From: Membranipora membranacea
Taxonomy: Eukaryota; Bryozoa; Gymnolaemata; Cheilostomatida; Membraniporidae
Direction of reading: 5' to 3'
DNA length: 64,000 bases
Assembly: GCA_914767715.1 (NCBI GenBank)
Contig: OU612074.1
Location: 15,052,062 to 15,116,061 of the forward strand
Positions within the stretch are counted from its first letter, which is position 1. Each line of letters opens with the position of its first letter. The notes below the pieces were generated by a model that was not told the DNA's origin, searched no databases, and saw only the letters and a program-made list of their open reading frames with translations. Of the stretch, positions 1-14,300 are shown piece after piece. The position numbers were made by a program, and so were the translations under genes.

Positions 1-3000
1 GTGCTAATCCCAAAAGGTTAGCTATCGGACCAATCATCCAAATTCTGAAATCAAATTTTTTGTACATAATATATTGATGAACAACTCTCGGGGTTTTGGC
101 CAGATTACAAAAAGGATTTATTCTGTTTCAGTCAAACTGTGTGCTTCAGAAGACTTCACATTATATTACGAACCTGCAAGTGATAACATACTTTTTTTAT
201 TGATCGGAGGCAACTTGCATTGTGTGAACACCATGTGTAGATAGGGGGCTCATCGGATAGCTTGGAGAGGAAACTTGGAGGCTTAATCATTCATCTTAGT
301 AGTAACAAAAATCAAACAACAAAAACATAATTTGATGTAGATACTTAACTCACACGCATATGATATGGCTGACACAAGCCACTCTGTTTATTGTAACAAT
401 AGTGTCATCTTGTGTGGAGGAATTGGAGAGCAGTAACATTTCATAGAGACGCACAGTAAAGTATACTGCGCCCGACATTGAAATCCAAATATCACTGATG
501 ATGATATTCAGCAGAAACCACATATGTGGTCTCATTCTTTTCCTCTTTTTCCTGGAAATAATTTATTATTCATTTACCCAAACATCTATCTATTTTCATA
601 TCTAGATTTGACTGACAAGAAACATAAGATTTCTCATTTCCTTGTAAATTGGACTTGCATTTGTCCAGTTTGAGGTATAGCCAACCGCTGAAGGACAGGA
701 ATTGTCACATTCTGATTTAAAGATTGATTCAACTATCAAGGGAACCAATGCGGCAAATATTTGTTAAAACAGCCTTTCTGCTGGTGTGCTCTATAGATGA
801 TGTGTGCTTTTGGGTCCTACCTGCCGTAGCAGATTGAAGTACAAGCTGCTATGTTCATTATAAGCCCGATCATACATACAGCAACGCCAGCTTGTAGTTC
901 TGCATTGTTTTCTATTGCGCTGTTGTCACTGCTGTTGAGTTGTGCAGTCATGAGCACTGAGGAAGCATTTGCCCATGCCATAGCATCGAGAGAGCAGTAG
1001 TCTCCGGATTAAATACACAAGAAGTGTATTACAAATTCTGTTCTCTGAATCACATCTAAAGGCAAATTTAAATAAAGTGATAGGTTCCAATAAATCTATG
1101 GACTACAAGGAACAATTATTGGTGATAATTCATTCCAATCTGAAATACTTGTAAGCGATAAAAGCGAGAGTATCATGTATCAATTTAGTGATCAAACCAT
1201 TTGGATCAAAACAAGAAGTTTGTAATTCAAGACAAAATGATCACCCTTAAACAAGTTGTTTGGTTAAGAATAAAGCTGCCTGCACAATACTACTGTATAG
1301 CGACACAATGGCAGTTAGTGAGATCCATCCTGGATATGTGATACTCACCGATGTCAAGCCAAACTTTGTTTCTCTCACTTCAAACAACAAGTGAAAAATT
1401 GGTTCATAGCAGAAAGGGGGAGAAAAGCTCCTACCTTCGGTACAGCTGAGATATTGATCCAAGAAAAACTATTAAAAATAGATATAAAATGATGGGAATT
1501 TGACAGTTCCTACGTTGGGTTGATAGAAGGGGACCACTTGATTTTTTCTATTATTTCTACATGATACATCTTTTGCAGGGATTGACTCACAATGGGTTTC
1601 AGCCTTCACCCTTATTTGAGGGATACTGCGGCTTCCCAATATTCGTACCATACAGTATTGTAAAATCCATTATAACTACTGCCAAATGGTGTGGACAATT
1701 TCCTGATTGCCATACAGCCTGATCTTTTTGAGGTTGTCCATTTCCACTGGTTTAAAATACATCCTATTAAGGGATGTAAAAGATGTTGATTTCCTTGTTT
1801 CTATACAGGAAGGTTTTTATTTGAATTTTTAGTTAGAAGATTAAGACAAGAATCTCAGCTTAAAGAATTGTCATTATCTTTGTTGTGTTTTCCTACCTAC
1901 CTCTTTGATAGAGGCCAACCCGGTATGCCGAGCGAATTGCTGAACTGCAGTCAATCCATTATTGCTACTCTAAAAAGTATAAAAAAAATGAACTAACAAT
2001 AAGCAAGGAGAGAGGTCCTCATCGAGCATAGCTGTATACCTCCTCAACAAGTACCTGCTGGAAATTTTGGTGGCGTGTGGCTTTGCTCTAACAGAAGGAG
2101 CTGCCATGCACCTATTTTGCCGGTAGGTAGTTGGGAGTACTGTGGTAGAGGGGGGAGGGGGAGGGTACTGACCTCGATTTGTTGGTGTGTGGCAAATTTC
2201 TCAGGGTCAGTCACTAAAATCTAGTCTGTCAGCCTAATCCACACAATAATCTTCATATCTTGATTGTTGAGTTTATCATAAACAAAATAACATCGAAATG
2301 TCTAGAAAAAAAGATAAAGATTAATCCTATGAGACATGTTGTAACACTTTAAAGAAGACTGTTGCATAAGACTTCTGTTTTGCTGACTTTCAACTCAAGT
2401 TCCCTTTGCCAACTTAGGCAGGGAGTCTAGGCTAGGTGCAGGCTTTTGATAAATCGGCCAAATGATTTGATACCTGAGGAACTTACCCTATTTCCATGCA
2501 AACTGCCAATGCCATTCACATATCTCCAGATCCTTAGAAGGCTTGATGATGCACTGGTTCTGCATGCTTCAGTATGATTACTCTTTTAGCGTACTGAATT
2601 TCAATCATTATTCTCATGCTTATGTATGTAATGGATAAATGTCAAGAATGAGCAATGTGTAGGCCTGATTGATGTTGCAACAAAATAACGATTAGTCCCT
2701 TTAAATTCATTTCCTTGGTCATTAGTGATGAAGTGAGCCATCACAGAAATTGGTCACTATGTCGGGTCGAGAAAGATCACGACAGTTCACTGCTGGCAGA
2801 GTTCATATGAGATTAATTTATAATACTGAATGCAGTTTTTCGACAGTTAGATGATTTTATTACTGAACTACACCCTGGGGCAAATGCCCCAGGCAACTGA
2901 TAAATTGCAACGCCAAGTTGTAACTGTCACACGTAACTCCCGATCGTAACTCGTAATTGTAACTGATTCTTCAAAGCAAAAACCACTGTTCTTTATACTG

Positions 3001-3199
3001 ACCTGTATAAATAGGTCGTAAAAATAGAAACGGTGGGATGATACGTCATTATTTTGATGGCCAACCTCTGCATTTAGATGGTAATTAAATGTGCAAAAAA
3101 TGGAAGTAAATGCGGAAGAGTATAACAATTAATCAGATTAGGACCATGGCAACCATGACAGTGCAATATAGGCGTGTCACCTACAGTGTATGTGACAAC

Positions 3200-3334
3200 T
3201 ATGGCTTGTTAAACCATTACTTGCATGACATTTTCTTGTATGACATCTCATTCTGCTGAGATGAAAGAAAAATTGGTGATTATGGCTTGTTAAACCATTA
3301 CTTGCATGACATTTTCTTGTATTACATCTTATTC
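3200..3334. repeat. direct duplication, 54-bp copies 81 bp apart
   Basis: Copies at 3200-3253 and 3281-3334 differ at two bases. Both start TATGGCTTGTTAAACCATTA, sharing AAACCATTAC with the 42-bp tandem units at 4073. Confidence 0.9.
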
Positions 3335-4072
3335 ACCACAAATAATCTCATTGAGGGTTTTCGCATTGGTCATAATTTATTGTCGCAAGCCGCCATAGAA
3401 ATAGAAAGGTGAAGGTCAAATCAATCATAGTGTCTCTCCATAGTTTCTAAAAAGTCATCATAGCCTGACGGAAACACAGCAATCGAGCTTGATTTGTTCG
3501 CCTTTTCCATTTTTAGATTTATTTCTTCCAATCCATATAGTGCGGTTGTGAAATTTTTGATTCCAACTGCCAATTGACAGCCATTAAAATTTGTTTGTGA
3601 GCCCATAAATTCCTCGAAACCAAAAACTTTGGCCGGGTTACAAGGCTACAAGAACCTAGCTTAGGATTTTCAAAATATTGAGATACTCCAGTTTGGCTTG
3701 GGCATATCAATGTTATTCAGTGGAAGTTTCAACTTAATCCTGCCGTCGAGCAGGGTATGAAAAGTGGCAAAGATATCTCGTTCCCAGGCCGATTCCATCT
3801 CAACGTTTGCTCAGCGAAATAGCTATTCAATCTCTGTTTGTAGCCTTTGTAAATGCTTACGATATGGGAATGAGACCCCTAGCCGGTCTCCTTCCAAAAG
3901 CGTTTGCTAATTTGACGGAACTATATAAATTCTGATTTGATGATTTTGGATTTAAAGACCAAGTGAGCGATAATTTAGGGCGTTTTGTGATAATTTGCTC
4001 TAAAAACATTACTCATTCCAACTGAAAGTCCTCGTGCATTATTTGGCCACCACCATGAAAAACCACCACGGA

Positions 4073-4198
4073 AAACCATTACCTCGAATAACATGATGCT
4101 TGTAGAAGCATGGCAAACCATTACCTCGAATAGCTTGATGTTTGTAGAGGCATAGCAAACCATTACCTCGACTAACTTGATGCTTGTAGAAGCCTGGC
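4073..4198. repeat. tandem repeat, 3 x 42 bp
   Basis: Three near-identical 42-bp units beginning AAACCATTACCTCGA. It lies downstream of the TTLL10 stop codon and is probably non-coding. Frame-preserving unit length creates a short open frame that is not thought real. Confidence 0.9.
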
Positions 4199-5131
4199 AA
4201 ATCCTCTCTTCATGAATGATATTATGCTAACCCCTATCTATATCATCACCAGGTGCATTAAGGCAAGATGAAAACTGGTGATAAGTTTCTAGTGAGTATC
4301 CAGAGTTCTGTTGTCTTGATTTACTTCCCCACCTGTGTGTGGAAGTGCCATAACTGTCATGACTTGAATGAAATTAAATCCGTAATTGATCATAAATAAT
4401 CTGGCCGGAAATATTAAGTTTGATAGATTATGATACAGGTTAGTCCATGGTCTAAAACATTTTCGTTGGATTTCGGTTAGGTGAAAAAAGTAGCAATTCA
4501 ATTTGTCACAGGTTAACAGATAGATTGGTATTTCATAGGAATATGGAGTTATGTATTGTAATATTGTGCTTACTGTCATACTACTTTGCTGTCAGACTCG
4601 ATTGAAATTACTCACTTTGGTATAACTAAATATCCATCTAGTGTATTTCCGTAATAAGTCCTACCATTTAAAACATAAAAATATAAAAACAGAGGAATTC
4701 ATATAATGTTTTGATGGAGCAATTATCTAATAGGGTATGAATACTAGTCGTTTTTGGCACGTCATGGGTTTTTAGTCAGATAAAAGTAGCGCTGTTCCGA
4801 AGCTAGTGAAAGGAGGAAAAGAGCCTTGCGCAACCACATTTTCAAAACATGGTATCGACATGTTAATCACAGAGAAAATATTAAAATGCGTTGGGGGATC
4901 TGCATACAAACATGGCTTCTAGCTAGTTGAGCAAAATGTTTCATGGATAGGGATTGCTCAAAAAGTTAACTTCTAAGATCGATCATAACTATGGCATGAG
5001 ATCAAAAAATTATCAACAGGAAGAAGAAACTGGATGAGCAACAAATAGCATAATAAGAACATCTCTGAACAATACAGGTCAAGGTCATATTATAGAATCC
5101 TAAGGCTAGGTCAAATCTCAAGTATAATATG

Positions 5132-5399
5132 CTAGCTGGCCCTATCTCGGGGGTACTTTCTACTAACAGTTGTAAATGAGCCAGCCGGACTATTCCGGCT
5201 GCGTGCCTTGCCCTGAGCGTAAGCCGCATGGACCATACACAGTCGTACTGGAGAGCTTGATGCTTCTCCTCCATTGTTTGATATTGCTGGGTAGCCTTGT
5301 AACGCTATCTCCGGATTGGATCCCACTGCTGCCACCACCTGTGTTGTGTACATTGCTGTGTGCTGATTGGGCACTGTTCGTAAAGTGGCCACGTCGGAT
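5132..5399 (-). CDS. TTLL10: exon 18: last exon, stop at 5132
   Basis: Acceptor CATTTTGTAG, entry phase 2. Default frame: SDVATLRTVPNQHTAMYTTQ and onward to SRKYPRDRAS, then TAG at 5134-5132. In the frame from the other exon-17 acceptor it reads IRRGHFTNSAQSAHSNVHNT and stops at 5192-5190. No AATAAA is seen just downstream, so the 3' end of the transcript is not located. Confidence 0.72.
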
Positions 5400-8300
5400 C
5401 TACAAAATGGTAAACAATTATGGAAATTTTGTTTAATTCGCATAACAATCCACCATACTTTCCACAATGTCTGCTGGAACCAGAGGTGCATCAATGTACC
5501 ATAGGACTTCTTTCATAGCTTTACTGTGGGAACTAGTTGAATGGCTTCGAGGAAAACCTTTGTAATTTTGCATATCTAAGTTTCTAAGGTTGAATCTCCT
5601 GGAGAAGAGGAAATATCAAAAAGAACAGTAGAAGTGGATTTATCACACATAAGAGAATGTCAACCAATCAAAATCAGTCGCAAAGAGATCACAAACTTAT
5701 TACACCCTAAAGTATTGAGCACAGCACTTATGTAACATATACAATCCAAATAAAGGTTACATACATAGGTCTTAGATGGTACACCTCCTACATCAAAACA
5801 TTAATGAACAAAACGGAACTGCTTAAAGTACTATACCACACACAAAACCTAGTCATAAGTAACCACTTTTGTACCGTATGTGCCTGTCATGTTATATATA
5901 CAAAAGAGCATTATGGGAAATTAATTGGAGATTTTACACTATAAAAACAAATTGATTGGGTCAAACGCAACATCAACCATCGCTGGTTTTTCAGTGCCTT
6001 CCATTGATTATAAGTGCAGTTTTCTGTCTTCCAACGAAATTAGGTTATGAACGGTAGCTTTTAAACCTGCATGTAGCCCAATGGCATGCCATAAGGCAGT
6101 GATGTCTTGGGTTCATGACAAGATCCCATGTACCTGTAATGATGAAATAACACTTAGTGGTTGTAACCTATGAGGTTTGCACAACACGACCACTGTTAAC
6201 ATATGTGCTGACAGCAGCATCAGCTGATCGTCAGAGGATTGATCAGCATTTGCAACCTCAGAGTGCAGAGCGGAATCCTGAGGTCGCATTACTAAAATAT
6301 AAGCCTCATTGTGGATATAAAAACTCATTGAGGATCCTCTGAGGTTGCAACCTCCGTCAGTATGGTTAGACCATCACATTATGGTTGAGAAGCTTACCTG
6401 ATTGTATATAAGGGAGGCAGCAGAGGGGTTTTTGGTCGATAATCTTTTAGCTCGCGCAAGATCTGCTCGGTGGTTTTGAAGTCGGCTGACGGTGGCGGGA
6501 TTCCGAGCGTGCTCGCGACTGTGAGGATCTGCTGCGGAGGTGCTCCTGATGCTGTTGCTGTCGTCTGAGTTGATCCTCTGGTAAAAGTAAAAAGTGATAT
6601 TTTTAGGTCAGCTAAGGGTCAGCAAATGGTCAACAAGGGGTCAGCAAAAAGGTCGACAAAGGGTCAAAAATGGGTCACCTGTCGGTCAAAGTTTATGTGT
6701 TATCCTTGAGTAGTATTTGAATTTCTAGAACATACCAACAACACACATAGGGCAAATGTATTGTCATGTAGACTTAGAATTAACCTATTTAGCCTAAGAA
6801 CCAGGTGGAGAATACTTTGTTATACTGAGCTTTAAAGATTAGTGATTGTGTCAGAATCATACTCAAAAAAATTTAAAGAAAAGTATTTTTTATTAAAAGG
6901 AGAAATATTGAAGATCAGAGCATGAAACATTTGAGGTTGGGATGCCTTTTGCCAGCAAGGCATTAGCAACTAAAATAATATGAGCGACAGAGCGAAAAAT
7001 TTACCACAGTAATGTTAAGAAGTGAACAAGTAATTCAAGGTTTGAAATAGGTTGAGAGTCAAAGCTGAATCATAGGGTAGTGGTAGCACTTCAACCAGCC
7101 CCTATCATACCAGATGTGACACTCAAGGCAAACACCATAGACATATATAATATCGTATTTGAAAGACTTTTTGCGGTGCAATAATGTTATATATGTCAAT
7201 GGTGAGAACTTATAAGGTTGTAAACAATAGGAGCAGCAAAGTAAAGTGAAGCAGCCAGTGATGTAGCACTATAATACCTCAACTAAGTGGATTCTGCTGT
7301 AACAAAGGATATTCACAAGAATATCAGATAGAGTCTACAGAATGTTTTCCATCTTTTGTGAAAAGAGGCACAAATATGTTTAGCTAACCAAACTGGACAC
7401 ACATTGGCTAACTATTGCTCTGATAACTAGCGGCTAAATCTAGTCTCTAAAATCTTGAAGGAATTATTAATTTGGACAGAGTATATATAGCTGTAGACAA
7501 AAAACCTCAATGTAGCAGTGAACATGGCCGCAATACTAGGGAGATTTAACAAGTTGGTCAATAAGGGGAGGTAATGATATCCTAGCATTAATTTGAACAT
7601 ACATTTTGTAACTCGGTACATGCAAGTTAAACAAGATTGCACATAAGCACATCAAACCGGTGTAGTCATACATAAATATCTGATGATCGGACGACAACAA
7701 AAATCAAAACACCACTACAACAATGTTTAGCCCTGTGAGCACACTTTGCAGGCACTAAAATTGATTGCTGAGGAGCATGAGTTAATTTGTCTACAGCATA
7801 CATACTCGGTCACACAAAGGAATTCTTACTTTTAGTCGTTATCAATCGGAGCAGTCTCAAAGATGCCGACCTGACCAAACACGAAAACACAGAAACTTTG
7901 CTGATCATTATCTATAAGTGTCATAGCAGACTTATAGCAATTCAACTTATTCCATTTAGCAAGATGTTCTGGCAATACACACACATGTACAGTGTGAAAA
8001 TCAGCTGGTATAATTTTCAAAAACTACCTAATTTCTAGCATCAGAAAGATTGTCTGGTCTGATGGACCAGAAAATTTTGAGCAGCGGCACAAAATTTCCA
8101 CAAGCAACATATCCAAAGGACAAAGGTTTTTGGAAGTAGGTACTGCATGTTCGATGAATGACCCAAACTGACACCACAACAAGCAAAAACAATACATTTA
8201 ATTAGTAGTAGTTTTGGTGCCAGAACGCCAATGAACAAAAAAAATTACCAATCTGACTATTGACTCAAGATAAACAATCCATTTCATCGGTACTGAGATG

Positions 8301-11300
8301 GGTAGGGGGGTATGCCACCTACATCTAATGGATAAAAGTGCAAAGGTCAAGATCATTCTCATGATGCAATGTGTGATCAAAAGGTGAGGGTGTGTCAAGA
8401 ACTATCCCAAAATGCAATTCTTGGGAATTCCCAGATCAAACAAACAGATTTCCGGAAGAGTTGCTCTTTGGTAGCTTATTTAATCGTCGCATTCTGGGAG
8501 TTATTCTGACATATCTTTATAATAATCTCAGCCTCATTGTCAGTGATGCATCATGGGAATAATCTCAACCATGCTTCATCATGTTAAATACATTTTAGCT
8601 TGTCTAATATTTAGTACAATTATGCTAAAGGTTTTTTTTCCAGAGATTAATTTGCATTACCTCTCAGCAACAAATCCATCACATCTTAGTCTAGTTAAAA
8701 ATACAATCACATATGATGAACTAATTTATGATTGAGTTTGGTAACATCTACACATTACAATAGCCAAGTGGTCTGTTATTGCAATAACGATAAATAGACA
8801 AGATCAAATTGCCAGATTGCCTACAATTTGAGTTCCTCCCCCTCGAAATGCTGGTTGCTTACCAGTAGAAAGAGAGTGACTATTAATGCAGGCAAAATGG
8901 AGTAAACCTTTTCTACAGACAGACCACATGGCTTTTTAGTTGAGCAGAGGAAATATACTGAATTTATTCTTAATAATCTAATGCTTAAAAATACGGGTTT
9001 CAAAAGTAGTTTAAGCGCATAATCTTTAACTGGGTCGTGTGTAGTGGCATTCCATGTACATTCAGCAATGGAAGATACCACTTCAAGCAACTCAGGTGAA
9101 GTTTAAGGACTTAAACACGCTTTACACAGTGGTTAGTTTGGTAGGGACACTGTGAACCAAGGAAAATGTGTTAACAATGAGGATTCAGGGATTCTAAACT
9201 AAAACCAAAAATTAATACGAGCTAAATAGTTGGGATACCTGATAGGTGGTACTGATCTATAAATTGCCAAGCAATTTCGTCAAGGTCAGGATCAAGGTGA
9301 AGGTCAAGTTAGCAGAGCAACTACCCTACAGGAGTAAATATTAGCTACAGTTTAGTCTCCCTAGTTTTAGGGTGAATGAATGTTAGCTGGTACCAATTTT
9401 CACGAGCTAAGGCGAGTGCTTACAAGGTAGCTTATATGTTGGCTAGGCAATAATTTTAACTACTCCAGCAAACACTATACTCCTTTAGGGTACTTATCAT
9501 CAAATCAGATCAAACTTTGCACAACAAACATTCTACAATAGCCCACGTGATTCCCTTGTGCTGGGTGGAGTCAGCTGAGGTTGGAAGTCAGGTACTCACT
9601 AACAATAATTACATGAAGCTATGGCTAGACAGGCGGACAATTTCACCAATACTCAACGGTCGGCTGATAGCTAGCATGCCAGGTGCAGGTCATGTTCGAC
9701 CAAATTACCTACATTTGGAGTTGCTTCCCATAAGCCGCTGGTGGATTGCCCTGTTAACTATAAGCAACCAAAAGTGCGGGGTACCAAACTCGCTTTATGC
9801 CAGGTACAAACCTAAGCGTTATATTATAGTTAGGCAGATGCTTGTAAGCCTACAACTGTTGAGGGCAATAATTCTACCTGTCTAGCCACACCTTAAGTGT
9901 TAGTTAGTCTGTTCTATAGCTGCATGATCTGATAAGTTTCCTTACCTAGCCCTAGCTGTTATCTGCTGAGGTCCTACAGGTGCTGCATTTGGTATCAGCT
10001 TGTTATAAAGGGCCTGACTTGGTTCGCCCTCCACCGCAAAATCATCTATGGATTGTTGGTTCTCAGTCTCTTGATTATTGCTTGGTGACATTATACCATC
10101 GGTTCTGTCAGCAAGATGATCGAGTGAGTCGGGAGCTTGTGAAGAAGGGTCCAGCTCGTCCCCCGATGCTATAGCTGGTCCAGTGTTTAGTCTATGGTAG
10201 CGTGAGCGACGACGCTGAGCAATATTACCTAGATTTGCTATGTTACTTTTAATATAGTTTGTTCCTACGATAGGTTTGGATTCTGGCTTAAGTGGAGCGG
10301 GTTGTTGCAACGAGCGGTTGATGGATGGGACCGGGTTGCTGTTTGCAGCACCACGTAAAGTTGGGCTGCTTTGGTAGAGAGCACCGCGTATACCAGGGTT
10401 GCCACCTGGAGCACCACGTGTATCCTGTTCTGCCGAGTGACTTTGTTTAGAGGATTTGACAGGCGACCTGCTGATGTAACCCCATCCCTGCTCCTGAAAC
10501 AGGAAAGACAATTAAGTTTAAATAGTGTGTTGCACCATTATTTGTGAAGGGTAGCAGTTGAATTCTGGAATAGTTTTAAATGACAAAGTGGTACATGTTC
10601 ATAACTGTGTCAACAATTTGTAAAATCTTCACAAGATAATTTTTGATTCTTGCCTGTTAAAAATATTCAGCAACCATATTTACTGTAAGATTTAGGAGCA
10701 GTCAATGGAAATTTATTGAGATAAAGTAAACTTAATATACGCAACATATGAAAATGTGAGGAAAGAGCGATTAAAGCATAATCATTACCATAAACTACAC
10801 ACCACGCCAAGGCATCTAAAAAATTGGAGTTGTGAATTAAATCATGAGAAAAATCTTAGTTACGCACTATTCCAGGATATTTGTAGTTATCCCACCACGT
10901 TATTTTGGTAGACAACTCCCAGAGGAAATTAAAATCACTCAAAGAGAAATAAATTACATGCATGTTAATATCGACTGGATATTTTAAATATTATTTACCA
11001 GAGGTGGGAGTATATCAATCTATAATCAGGTAAAGTTCACTGCATATCATAGCACAACAATAATAGTTGTTAGCGGGATAGGTCTGTTGTAGCCTACACA
11101 TTCACTTGATAGCAGAGGTTTGATATTCTTCCCTATCCCAGAAACAGTTGCATTGGCACATAGGAAAAGCTTTGCAGTTAATTTCAAGTACCAACTGCAG
11201 TTTTTATTTTGCAATATGGTGGTTGATATCTGATTGATGGTATTTTCCTGCTTTTTCGAAGGTATTAGAACATGTTTGAGTTTAAACAAATGATTTATTT

Positions 11301-14300
11301 ACAATAAATTGCATAACAATACCAATCAGTGGGCCAGTCCCTAACTAGCGAGAGCAAAATGTCAACACCACTCTCTTGTGAAAGCTGCACGGTGCAAAAC
11401 AAATATGTAAGTAGTTGGCGGAACCTACCTTGCTAGGAGAGGCACTTCTTCTAGTTGCAGCCTGAGATCTGACAGGTGATTGACTGGCTTTAGCAGCGGG
11501 TGGGCCACCTGCCCCTCCTCCTGTACTGTGAGAAGCATTAGTGGTATTTTCTTTGTCTGTGTTGTTTGACGTAGTTGAAGATTGTCCGCTAGACTTTGGA
11601 CAGCCATTATATAGAACCTGGAAAGTCTTCAGGCTCTGAAGAGGTAGGATGGGGAGATTTTTCTTGGTCCTCTCAAAACACTCCAAGGCACAATCTAAAA
11701 GACAAGAAAATACAATAAGATTTTTTTTAACATTTTTTATTGACAACAATCTCCATCATTAAAATGATGTTCTTTCAAAAGCAAAATATTGAAAAAAGTG
11801 CCAAATACAGAATTTTATTGCAGAAGATTTAAAAAACTGAATCAGGGTACAGACAGTTATGCCAATCCCATATCATCTATTGAACAGATGCGAAGACTGC
11901 CAGATCTTCATGTCTTATATGCAAACTTTTCGTTGATGGCAAAGGATGTAGAAGGGAAATTTGAGATATTTTCTATATACATTGGCTGGTCGTTCTTTAC
12001 AAGAGGGGTAACTGCAAATTCAGAGATAAATCAATGTTGCTCAGATACACTTACCGACAGTTTCCTCAAGTATTGGAGGTAAGGCTTCCTTTAGAACATC
12101 ACAGTTTGTATGCATAGCTGGATTCACATTGATCTCTATTAACCAAACTTTCATATTCTCATCTATCATGAAGTCTAATCCGTAGATATCAAAGAGACCT
12201 AGCCTGCTATTCAGTTTGTGTTTAACAGCGTTGAAGCAGTATTTCATTATTGACTTGATTTGTTTCTAAAAAATGAAGGCATATGTCAACCCTGATAAAG
12301 GAGCAAATTTTTATCAGTTGTAAAAAGTGGCAGACAACTAGTAAGGGACAAGGCAAGAAGGGGTAGGGTTGGCTCAGCATATTAGCGTTGAAGGGTTCGG
12401 CTGCAGTTTCGTGGAAGACCAGGCTGGGCTTTCTTCGTGCCCCGGCTGTGCTTTCACCTGCCTGCAGCCTTGGGGCATGATGCAGGTATATAGGCACCCA
12501 ACATTTCATCAACATGATTCTGACACTCATGGAATGAATTTTAATGAAGTTTATTGGTGCTTACATCTTACATCATATCATATCTGACATCCAGTGTATA
12601 AGTGGAGGCAAAGAAATCTCAATGTTTTGCATGTGCTTGTATGAATGGATTTCAGGAAAATTAATCAAAATTTTAGATTGATACGAACCTCTAGATAGTT
12701 GAGTACCCAATCTTGCTCTATGTTTTTCTCTGCTGAGATGGTATCATTTACATACTGATTGAATCTCTCCATGGACCACACAGTGTCCTCCTTCACTTCT
12801 TTGTAGTTCTCATTCTTCTTCTGCACAAACTAGAGGATAGCACAGAAAAAAGAGTGAAATACAACGAATAAAAAATCTCCAAACAGTAGTGATCTCAACT
12901 AGACTTTTCACCTTTCTTCCTTTGTCGTTAGAGAAAAAAATTAACAAGGAAGGGCAATGACCACCTAGTAATACACATCGGGTAGTAATGACACTCTAAC
13001 TACTCAAAAGATCCGGCCTTTACTCCTGGCACTCTTTCTTGATGTTTGTATTCAAAAGTCTTCAAACTATAATGTTAGAGTTGACTGTTTCTTTACAGAG
13101 TGGGGATAACTGACGGAAATCATACCTGATTAGTTAGATGAACAGAGAGATCAAAGTTATCCAGATCATATTCCTCACAAGTCACCCTGACATAGCCTCG
13201 GTGATAGAACACTAGAAACGGAATAGTACTGGGGATCACCATATACGCCCGTATATCAAACTTCTTTTTCTCCACCAGTAAGGGGCGTTCTATGTAGCGC
13301 TGCACTATCAAAGCCATAAGAGGCTTAGTCCTGCGGGCTTGTTTTCTCTGTTCTCTGTCGGCTAACATCTTCTCTATCTGTTCTACAGATCTGACAAGGA
13401 ATATTCCTTTCCCTTGGTTTAATCCGGTTGGCTTGCAAATCCAGATCTCACCATCTAAAATAATAAAGTGAGCCATATTGTGCTGATCAAATATGGTATG
13501 GCGACTGTAACCGGCTTCCTGTTTTGAATGAACACCCATTAGATTTGGTATTAATCTAGTGAATTTTGCAGATAATGGAGCATAAGATGTATTGGGTTAA
13601 CCAAGCCCCAAACAGATCAGAGTCAACTAACTTGTTAATCATTATCATACCTTTGTAGATTTCTAGAAACTGCTCTCTATCCCTATTCTGGTCGATTCTG
13701 TATGTCTCTGGTACAAAGTCTGACATTCTCATTCTACAGCGATTGCCTTGAAGTGCCTCCAGGACTCGACTGTATTCACTCAGGCTATTAAATAACCCGA
13801 GTTTGTTGGTTAGCAGGCTGCAGTTTGGTATGCGATTCACCAACTGCTCGCCATCTCTGAAATCACAGATAAACATTCTGGTTTTAAAAAACTCAAACGG
13901 AATTCCGTCAAGACAATTGCTACGTTATCTCCAATTACAAATTCTACATGAGTAATCTTATCTTTGATTTAGATAATAAAATAAAGACACGCCATATTGG
14001 TACATTATTCACCCTAGCAAACTTCTTGCATTAAATTATTAATTTGACAGAATAACCTGGCGATCCACAGGGTTTTGCACACCCCAACAGTGGGTTAAGC
14101 ACCAATATTCTGGAAGGAAAAACTCTCACTACATTGAAGAGTTGATCATAATATATATCAATAATCATGGATTGAAAGCAGTGATATGAACAATTGCTAC
14201 ATCTACTTATAAAGTAAACCTATTCTGTAGCTTGGGGGAAACAACTGCTGGAGATGAAAGTGCTCACATGTTATTTGGAATCCAGACCAGGGCAAGATAT

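Larger units (their letters stand above)
1..5131. other. 3' flank of the TTLL10 gene, no further gene seen
   Basis: AT-rich with only short open frames. Holds the duplications at 3200-3334 and 4073-4198 and presumably the 3' untranslated region near 5131. Confidence 0.7.

Noticed and set aside
3975-4163. Open frame with 14-residue repeats (minus strand)
   Set aside because: It is simply the translation of the 42-bp tandem repeat, whose unit length preserves frame.
6113-6328. Possible extra C-terminal exon of the TTLL10 gene
   Set aside because: Exon 17 has a good GTAAGC donor and joins the 5399 acceptor in phase; this frame lacks suitable borders.
9517-9885. 122-codon open frame on the plus strand
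   Set aside because: No recognisable domain, no splice context, inside an intron.
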